A stretch of DNA of 64,000 nucleotides from Plantago ovata (lineage: Eukaryota; Streptophyta; Magnoliopsida; Lamiales; Plantaginaceae): the NCBI GenBank assembly GCA_028274465.1, contig CM051457.1, positions 74,064,496 through 74,128,495 on the forward strand, given 5' to 3'. Positions 56,447 through 64,000 of the stretch are shown here, in pieces. Below the pieces are notes generated by a model, which searched no databases, was not told the DNA's origin, and saw only the letters and a program-made list of their open reading frames with translations. Both the position numbers and the translations under genes were made by a program. Every line of letters starts with the position of its first letter. The stretch's first letter is position 1.

Positions 56447-57961
56447 AACTCCCCAAACCGAACCTTTGCTTGTCCTCAAGCAACTAAGCTAGACTCTAAT
56501 GCAAAAAACAATGCAACACAAAAAATGGAGTCTCATGCCAAATGAAATGAACTAATCTATTGAATCTATCAAAAACTTATGAACAAAAACCATACAAATC
56601 ATAACATGGATATTGGTTGAAGAATGTCTCGATTGACTCATACACATTCACATATGCACTTATGTCAAACAAGATAGTCTCTCGTAACATTCTCTACCTG
56701 GACCTAGTCAGTGACGACGTAATGAAACATGTTAAAATACGAATGGTTGTCCCCTGCCTATGAAACTGAGGACTTACTGCTGTTCCCCAAGTTAAGACTT
56801 TTCCTCAAAGAGGTCGAACCAATACTGGCTCTCATCAAACGAAGGAGGGTTCCCTAAAAAAGATAACACTCCCCTATTCTACCCATCTCTCAAACAAAGC
56901 CTTAAACTATTCACCACTTCCTGAATGGCAGGACGAGGGTGGTCTAGAACAGATGACACTCAAACAAACAAAAGACAAAAATTACAACTCGATTACGAAC
57001 ATTACAAGAATTGAAAAATGAGACAAACACTTTGCTAAACTGCTTTTTGGCTTCTCTTTTTTTGGACCCTTCCTTGCTTTTTTGGGGTCTTTTCTTTTTT
57101 TTTTCTTCTTTTTTTTTTCTTTCCCAGATTTTTTTTCTTTTTCTTGGAATTTTTTCTTCTTTTTTTTCGAATTTTTATAGCCAGCAGTAGCACAACGAAA
57201 AAGAAATTACAATGACACACAAACGACCTCCCCAAACCTATTCGAAAGAATAGGTTGAAGCACAAACTTTACGAAAAAGGAAAACAAACTCACAACACAC
57301 ACTCAAATCGAATAACAAGTCTAATGATAGCGTAACCCCCTCCCAAACCTATTCGAAAGAATAGGTTGCAAACAAAGGATCACACAATCACACATTACCT
57401 CCTTCCTAGGCATTTAGCAATCTCAAAGCAAGGTGAAGACTTGTTGCCTCTTAGGTACATAATTACTCGGAAAACAACCATAAGATCCTAACATGCATCA
57501 TCCTATTATAAAGGCCTTCGTGAACCGCAGTAGAGAAAACACCACTAAGTGATGTCGAGACTACCAACCTTAACTAAGTGCAAACATAAATGTGACAAGC
57601 CAAGCGAGAAAAACCTCAAACAAATTCATAGAGATGAAGCATATGATTAAGGTCATAACTAGTTAATCTATCCAATAAAAAAGTTCAAAAAATTTGGCAA
57701 TAAACTCCACATAAAACATGCAAGACTATACTAGGATGAATGTAGTGTATGTAGTGTATGCAACTAAACTACTGGGAAAGCGATAAACGTGCAAATGCTA
57801 ATACAAATGAATTTTAACAAAATGCAAGGTACTATACTCAAACTACCAATGCCAAGCTCCAAACCAACAACAATAGTTCACTTAAATCCCATACCCCCTC
57901 ATGAAATTAAAGCTAGTCCCTAGCAATAATAGAATGAGTAAATAAGATGTGATACTAGATG
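56447..57961 (-). other. E 3' non-coding region
   Basis: From ORF2 leftward: internal PPT-like cassette (hairpin GCTAG, GGA, CTAGC at 57924-57912, then GAGGGGG at about 57900), hairpins (57367-57346 and 57256-57235), polypurine tract (57175-57076), conserved blocks, and terminal PPT cassette with hairpin at 56481-56468. The layout equals that of C2 and F. Confidence 0.75.
57235..57367 (-). other. Pair of 3'-region hairpins (E)
   Basis: Two copies (57235-57256 and 57346-57367) of a 9-bp stem with arms AACCTATTC and GAATAGGTT around a 4-base loop (GAAA on the plus strand). Counterparts: F 41166-41187 and 41279-41300; C2 30637-30658 and 30747-30768; C1 23567-23588, 23647-23668 and a weak 23757-23778. 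On the element strand each is followed by TTTGGGGAGG, or TTTGGGAGG at 57346 in E. Confidence 0.8.
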
Positions 57962-58924
57962 TTACCGCGTGGTTTGGCCTCGGTCGGCTGAGTATACTAG
58001 ATGTAAGGTGTTGAGATTGCTCGAGGGCCCTTGTTGGTGATCATCGGAGCCCGTGGTGGTGGTTCCACTAATAGATCGGATAGGGCCAACTCCTCCATCA
58101 GTATTCATGGCATCCTTATTGTCCCTATTGTCTTCATTGTCACCATCATCATCATTAGAAGAATTGCATTGTCGAAGAGAATCCTCAAGATTAGCTGTTG
58201 CAGTTATGGGGTTTTCCATCCGGTATCTCTCTAATAGCCCGTGAACTGTTGAAGGGGAAAGAGCTGTGCTCTTAGAGTCTCCCTCACCAACGTCCTCTAC
58301 CCCATGGAAGCTACAGTAAGCTGCGATGAAACTCGAAAACTCAGAGGTTTTCTTCTTCTTTGCCCAATGTCGCCCACATTCTCTACGGTTGATGCTCCCG
58401 ATGTCTATATGGTGCTCCCTCAATAAGCAGTCGAGGGGTACCCCAAGGAAGGGCTGGGTGTCCATGTCATTATATTTTTGAATCAAGTTAGCGATATGGA
58501 ACTTCATCACCACTGTCGACTCAAGACTGAATCTGTTGTGATGAGGCCGCCCCGGTTGCTTCCTAGTCTCTCGGACTTTGCAGTCTTTGTGGCAGATTTC
58601 TGCTGTAATATTTGTTTCAATCCCTTTAGTGGTACGTGAATAGACATAAGAGTGCTCACTCCTGGTGGATTCTCGTTCCTTCTTGTGGATAAACCGCGAA
58701 GTTGTTGCAAAAGTCCATGGCTCGAACGCACCTCTAACGAGATCACTCTCCTTCTCTTGAAGATTAGTAGACCCAACATAGAACTCATGGAGAACGTCCT
58801 TGTCAAACCCTTTGACATGGTTGGTATCGAACCACCCCCAATACCTCATTGTAGCCAAACGGAAGTGCTCCTCTCCCTTTGTGACATGGTTCCTACAAAC
58901 ATCCATTAGTACCTCATACAACAA
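57962..58924 (-). CDS. E ORF2: plant transposon protein-like
   Basis: 320 residues, open throughout. Starts MLYEVLMDVCRNH; the start may lie further upstream. The block GWFDTNHVKGFDKDVLHEFY parallels GWDRDLVEEFH of C2 ORF2, and ESTVVMKFHIANLIQKYND parallels its LHARMILPFVVANLI, so the two are distant homologues. The C-terminus is a low-complexity Asp/Asn-rich tail. No catalytic motif recognised. It follows gag-protease after a 1.2-kb spacer. Function unknown. Confidence 0.72.
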   Translation of the reverse strand: MLYEVLMDVCRNHVTKGEEHFRLATMRYWGWFDTNHVKGFDKDVLHEFYVGSTNLQEKESDLVRGAFEPWTFATTSRFIHKKERESTRSEHSYVYSRTTKGIETNITAEICHKDCKVRETRKQPGRPHHNRFSLESTVVMKFHIANLIQKYNDMDTQPFLGVPLDCLLREHHIDIGSINRRECGRHWAKKKKTSEFSSFIAAYCSFHGVEDVGEGDSKSTALSPSTVHGLLERYRMENPITATANLEDSLRQCNSSNDDDGDNEDNRDNKDAMNTDGGVGPIRSISGTTTTGSDDHQQGPSSNLNTLHLVYSADRGQTTR

Positions 58925-60096
58925 AAAGCTTCATGCATATGCAAATGCAAGGGTGAAACAAACGAGTAACTTCATTATCACACCGAATCTTCAAAACACC
59001 AAGTCTACTCTAGCTACCACAATGCAATGTATCAACATATCACAACATGCTTTTATGCTAGATAACTAGTAACCTTAAATAACAAGATTCATTCAAATCA
59101 TAGTACTCAAAAAACTTCACCAAAAAGTCTCAAACCCATAAATCAAGTGTTCTACCATGATGTCTACCTTTATCATACCAATAATCTCATCATAAAACAT
59201 GGAATGAAGAAAAAGGAGCAATGCAAAACGAGACATAGATATCAAGTAAGCAAAAATTCCCAATTTACCAAACCAAGCAAAATTGAGCAAGCAATTGGTA
59301 ATGAAAATCTATTCTAATCACATAAACAATCAACCCATACATTATATAAACTCAATTGAAGCATAATTCAGAAAACCCCCAAATTTGAAAAATTAGGGTT
59401 CATGTGAAGATACCTCAGATCTGAAAAACAAATGCACTAGTAAGAGAGTTGTTCGGATAGAATTAAAGAGCACGTAATGGGCTCCGATTGAAGCTAAAGA
59501 ACACGGAATTTGATGGAGAATTGAACAAATTATGGTAGAAAGAAGATTTTTCGAGTTTTTGGGTGTTTTGGAGAAATAATGGTGAAGAAGATAAGAAAAT
59601 GAGGGTTTGGGGGAAGAATCTCGCTTCTCACCTTGCCTGAGGACGGGGGGCGAATCGCCCCGTGTGTGGGGCGATTCGCCCCCCACCTCCAGATGTGGGG
59701 AGACGAAATTTTTCGAAAAACGTTCAGTTTTTATCCCCGAAAACCATTCTCCTCATAAAAAACACTCGTAAAAGTTCACTCAAACATAAACATAAGCACA
59801 AACCAACACAAAAACGAACAAATTCACATAAAGAAAAGCAAATTGTTCTACGTATGAATGCATGCAATGCAATAAAGCGATAAAAACTCCGGGTTGCCTC
59901 CCGGATAGCGCCATTGTTTATAGTCTTTGACTCGACTTCTTCTTGCATCTTAGCTCTTCTTTTTTAGGGTACTAGACTTCCCCTTCATGGATCTTTTCCT
60001 CATGTCACGAACCTGTGAATGAGAATGAACATAGACAGCAAGACCAAAGTAGTTAACGGTGTGAGAAGCATTGAAGTGAATATTTGGATCAGATAT
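58925..60096 (-). other. E spacer between protease and ORF2
   Basis: No sizeable ORF. It contains the hairpin CCGGG, AGGCAA, CCCGG (59904-59889), the internal GC palindromes (59643-59690, GGGGCGATTCGCCCC type) and an AT-rich tract (58930-59400). Same order as 32750-34021 in C2. Confidence 0.6.
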
Positions 60097-62108
60097 GGCT
60101 CACAACACATGTTGCTTGCCATCCACCTCAATGGTGAAAGTTCTTCGGTAGATGTCTATCACGGAGCGTAGCTTAGTCAAGAACGTTCGTGCCAAGAGAA
60201 CAACATCCCCCATCCCAGGTGTAGACGCCGGCATAACTACAAAGTTGGTGTACACAGAAGCTTCACCAATATTAACCAATACGTTCTTCACAATGCCTTC
60301 GGGTCTCACAAAGGATCCATCCGCCAATTGCACAATAGCCTTATGCTCAGATAGTTTTTCAAGGCTACTCTTCTCAAACACATTCATTGGGAGCACATTA
60401 GAGTAAGATCACGTATCTAGTGTAGCACGAACATCTTCAAGTTCGCCAATCCCAATCTTAACATCGATACTCTGAGGAATTGGCTCGGGATCCTCTTGCT
60501 CCTCATCACTCACATCAGAACCAAGGTTCTTCTCTTCTTCCTTGGCTAGTGGGGGTTCTTCATCCTTGCAACGCTCACATTTAGCAACTTTCTTGATGGT
60601 GATTTCAACAGGAAGATCACCCACCAAGGTAATGGACATCAACTTCTCAATGTTGCTAGGCAACTTCCCTTGCTCCCTACTTGCTCCACGGTCAATCAAC
60701 TCTTGCATCTTTTGATGGGCAATCCTAGTGCTCTCTTCCAAACGATCAAGCCTCGCCCTAGTCTTCTCAGAATCTTCTTCATAACGCTTAAGAAAACTTT
60801 GGGTGTGATCAACCATTTTTTGCAAGTTTTCCATGAGTAGAGCTGTCTTCGACTTCGGTTGCTCTTTCGGAGAGGGATTTTCGCAGTGATCATTACCATA
60901 GCTAAGCTTACTAAGGTCTTGGTTAGGGCCATAAGTTTGGCTAGCCGGTGCGTATCATTGATTGTTCCGGAACCCTCTTCTCCAAAATCCACCTCGAGGA
61001 TTCCTACCATCTTGTCCGTAGCTAGCTTCTTGAGTACCAAATTTCGTAGCAAAAGCTTCCTCTTCGCTTCCTTGAACCCAATTTCCATCATCATATGCAA
61101 GCTCCGATCTACACATATGAGCTCCATGCCCATAGTTCTTACATATTCGGCAAACTTCATTCGACATAGCTGTTCCAGCGGAGCTCTTGAGGACTTGTTT
61201 CAACTCATTGGTAAAGCACTCGAATCGATCCCCATTCCCCCCATACATCGGGGCTTCCTGAGTAGGTGGAGCTTCAGGTCCACGTCTCCTAACCATTGCT
61301 CTTGGATCCTTGAATTGCGAACCCTTAGCAAGCCTTTCGAAAACCGCCCAGACGGCTTCCACGGTTTCCTCCCAAATATTGCCACGGCATTGGAAATCCA
61401 CCCCTTGCTGGTTCTCAAAGGTCAGTCCATTGTAGAAGTGTTGGACAAGATCCGAAAGCTCAAAACCATGATGAGGGCACTTGTTCATGAGGTCTTGGAA
61501 CCTTTCAAACGCGGTGTAGATGGTCTCATCATAGTCTTGTTTGAATCCAGTGATTTGCGCCTTAAGCGCGGTAGTCAAGGTGTGAGGAAAGTATTTCTCC
61601 ATGAATGCTGAAAAAACCTTTTCCCAAGTGTCAAGCAAACCCGCCGGTAGAGAACTCAACCATGACTTGGCCCTGTCGCCAAGCCCCATAGCAATAACCT
61701 TAATTCTCAACTCATCCGTTATTATTTCAGCTCCGGATCGTGGGAGTTGGTTGACGAAGTCATCGACATCGTGCAAGTACCCCATCACATCTTCCCTTGC
61801 AAAGCCATAGAACCTCGGAAGTTGTTGGAACGCGTGGTTTTTTATTTCCAGATCTCGAGTTGCAGGCGAAAGAACAATCGCCGGTCCCCTCATACGATCC
61901 TTGGTGGGCTGAACCCATGATTTCAATGGTCTAGCTTTGCCATTCCGACGATTTCCTTAAAAAGACTGTGTAGAGATTGAGAGAAATCGGTATCCTCTAT
62001 TTCCTCTAGTTCACGTCGTCGAAGTAGTCGCCTTCTTTGGTGGTAGACTCTGTCGATTTCAGCGATTGGTTCAGCAAGCGGTGTTCCTCTAGATCGTGTA
62101 CTTCGCAT
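60097..62108 (-). pseudogene. E gag-protease
   Basis: Starts MRSTRSRGTPLAEP with an EIDRVYHQRRR basic stretch like the C-family gag. A frameshift lies near 61945. The retrotrans_gag region follows (61900-61300; RAKSWLSSLPAG, DLMNKCPHHGF), then the zinc knuckle CRICKNYGHGAHMC. In-frame TAA at 60955, then a Lys/Glu-rich linker with coiled-coil character. The protease active site reads TLDT, stop (60409-60411), SYSNVLPMN, so the catalytic Gly codon is a stop. The rest of the protease (VQLADGSF, VVLLARTF, VIDIYRRTF) runs to about 60100. No RT follows. Confidence 0.87.
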
Positions 62109-62223
62109 ACACTATCTGTAACAAGCTAAGAAAGGAGTATCAGAGAGATCAAATTAAAGAAAAATAAAACTAGGAATTGAATGCTGAAAATATAAATAAG
62201 CTAAACAGAAAAAAGGAGTATAG

Positions 62224-62241
62224 TCCCCGGCAGCGGCGCCA
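62224..62241 (-). promoter_or_regulatory. Primer binding site of E
   Basis: Minus strand TGGCGCCGCTGCCGGGGA, one change from C1, next to the LTR end at 62245. Confidence 0.88.
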
Positions 62242-62244
62242 ATT

Positions 62245-63412
62245 TGATAAACTGGAATTTGTCAGATTCAATTAATCAAATAAATTTGTTTTTAGCCAAA
62301 GGCAATTCACAACTACAACGAAAACCGTAGTGTAGCAGTAAAATAACCTCGAGTGTCGATCTCTAAGGACTATAACTAGCTTTATCTAATTTAACTTAAA
62401 CTATAAACTCAACAAACGACTTAGCACAGATTTTTCTTATCAAAGATAATGGAAGTTAGTGATAGTATGATCATTCAAAGCATCATGTTAATAATCACGC
62501 ATGAAGTACCCGATCGTTTTGCATAGAAATCTAAGATCATGAATTGTCCAATGTGTTCCGTTCAATTCAATACTACGAAGATAGAGGGCTTAGATAGATC
62601 AAAGAAATAAAGCAATAACTCAAAGTCTGATTCGCGTTACAGCCATCATGCATAATTAAGAACCCTAGCTAAGAAATCACATACTATCACCAACGATAGA
62701 TTTAGCTACTCATAGATGTCATGCAATCAACAGAAATCAAAGCAAGATTGAATGAAAACATGTTGAAAGATATAAATATAAATAGAAAAATCGTTAGATA
62801 CAATGTTACCGACGAAGGTTATCAATCTCCGAAGAATTGCGAACTCACAAGCAAGATAATCCTCCAAATTGATAAGAAAAATAGTCTCCTATGCTAAGAA
62901 TTCCCAGAACAGGCTCTGGAGAATTCCTACCTAAAACTATGTGAAAAGGTATGAAAAAAGGTATGAGAAAGTATGAAAAACGTAGAAACAGAAGCAACTA
63001 TATATAGGAGTTTGGCACGCGTGGAGCGAGTCGCCCCACATCCCGGGCGAACCGCCCGGGAGCTCCAGTCGGCGAGAAATGCGTTTTTGACGCGTTTTAG
63101 GTCTTCTTTTCCTTTTCGGACTCGGTTTTTGCCTTCTAGTGACCTTTAAGCCTTGAAACTCGACCCCTAGACCTCAAATCTCATCCGGAACCTTCTAGAT
63201 ACTCCACGAATGTCCTCGGAACACCGATTTTCATTCTCTTCAATATAATTGCCCGGAAAATCACGTTTTTCACCTAAAACCTGAAAAATGCAAACTAAAG
63301 GGAAACGTGACACTATTCTAATAAAATGCACTAAAATATAGCTAAATTAACATAGAGGATAGCTAAATAGGTAAAAAAGACTCGAATGAAGGTGTAAAAT
63401 ACACGTTCATCA
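62245..63412 (-). repeat. 5' LTR of E (1168 bp)
   Basis: TGATAAACTGG...ACGTTCATCA. TATATATA at 62999-63006, palindromes at 63018-63065, conserved block AAACGTGACACTATTCTA at 63303-63320. Clearly related to the F LTR by layout and by patches of sequence. Confidence 0.9.
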
Positions 63413-64000
63413 CAGTTGGAAAGAAATTATTGGCCAAAATATCTTCCAGCTTTATGATCCAGCAACCATGTAGGTTTCTCATTACATTCTGAGTTTGTTT
63501 CCTCATTGATGGTCTTTGTATATTCAATGACAGTGCCAATTGCAATGCTGGCTAGCCTCTTTTCTTCCTATCTTTGCCTTCTTCTTCTTGACTTAGCATT
63601 TTCTTGATCTCTTGCTGAAGATCTTGAGTCAGAAGAGAAGTGTTTGGATTGGCCAGATGGAGTTAAGGCAGAAATAGGCCTAGCTCTTATTGCTTGAGCT
63701 ATTGTTTGGTCATCATCATTATCATCATCTTCATTCAGATTTTGATGACTCTCAGTGTGACAGTATTCTTGAGTTTCAGCAGAAGTTCTTCTCCTTTTTG
63801 GATTTGCTGAACTTCTCTCAGAATCTGTTTCAGCTCGTTTCTTAGAACTTTGCTCTTTTTCAGCAAGAGGTTCTCTGGGAGGTGGACCAGGCAGTATCAA
63901 TGGCGCTTCATCAGAGGGTTTCTTTGATCTTGAAGATTTTCTTTGTTTATCTTCCCCCTTAGACATGGATTGCATCATAAGTCGGATGTGTAAAGAGAAA
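63413..64000 (-). pseudogene. J: cargo-gene fragment of another A/B-type element
   Basis: Encodes the basic and acidic region of the cargo protein (KRAETDSE, NPKRRRTSAETQEYC, ESHQNLNEDDDNDDDQ) and the start of the C-terminal domain, cut by E at 63413. It overlaps the part also present in I (about 55185-55760) at roughly 80% identity by eye, so it is a separate copy. It continues beyond the window. Frameshift near 63570. Confidence 0.78.

Larger units (their letters stand above)
56231..63412 (-). mobile_element. Element E: Athila-like non-autonomous element (gag, protease, ORF2)
   Basis: Full 5' LTR at right (62245-63412), PBS, gag-protease (62108-60097), spacer, ORF2 (58924-57962), 3' region, PPT (56447-56460) and only the last 216 bp of the 3' LTR (56231-56446). 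No RT, RNase H or integrase, and no internal gap where they could have been cut except the protease-ORF2 spacer. Flanks are two different cargo-gene copies (I left, J right), so the left end has been rearranged. Confidence 0.88.

Overview
The window is a pile of nested plant LTR retrotransposons. I found no host gene, rRNA, tRNA or CRISPR array. The host is a flowering plant: the elements are Copia (one group Sirevirus-like, one Tork/Ivana-type group not resolved further) and Gypsy elements of the Athila/Tat kind, whose primer binding sites read TGGCGCCGTTGCCGGGGA. The species cannot be named from this sequence. Nearly every coding region carries stops, frameshifts or truncations.

Layout. (1) 1-7217: element A, plus strand, a non-autonomous Copia-type element with no gag or pol but a very long cargo gene; its 5' end is outside the window. 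It lies in a Sirevirus-like pol fragment G (7218-7917, resuming 18078-18265). (2) 7923-18072: element C0 (Athila-like, plus, duplication AGAGT), whose LTR is split by element B (8026-15921, minus, duplication TTTTG). B is a second copy of the A type, so A and B form a large inverted pair. A 100-N gap lies in B's 5' end. (3) About 18266-50315: Copia element D (plus), spread over 32 kb by insertions: C1 in its reverse transcriptase (21412-27025), C2 in its 3' LTR (28463-35061, duplication GTATC), a partly duplicated junction with C3 (35758-37417), and F (39051-49980, duplication CCGCC), a nearly intact 10.9-kb Athila-like element that itself holds a solo C-family LTR (41937-43332, duplication GATCA). 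(4) 50316-52450: Sirevirus-like gag-pol remnant H (minus), the target of D. (5) 52810-56230: element I, a 5'-truncated A/B-type copy. (6) 56231-63412: element E, Athila-like, with gag, protease and a second ORF but no reverse transcriptase or integrase. (7) 63413-64000: J, another cargo-gene fragment.

How the parts relate. Families C and E encode gag-protease followed directly by an accessory ORF2 that resembles the 'putative plant transposon protein' domain, with no RT, RNase H or integrase. They would depend on a relative such as F for enzymes. A, B, I and J do the same on the Copia side: they share LTRs with each other, and probably with the G/H family, and carry a large cargo gene whose N-terminal region resembles the same domain. 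The cargo gene has three short introns and its own TATA box in both copies.

The most interesting signals are non-coding: (i) a TTGCTGA heptamer recurring far above chance through the A/B/G/H/I family in several reading frames; (ii) paired nested stem-loops near the LTR 3' end with compensatory changes; (iii) a covarying GGA-loop hairpin beside the polypurine tract of C, E and F, repeated as an internal cassette about 1.4 kb upstream; (iv) two or three 9-bp-stem hairpins in the 3' region of all three families; (v) family-specific GC-rich palindromes present both in the LTR and beside ORF2 of the same element.
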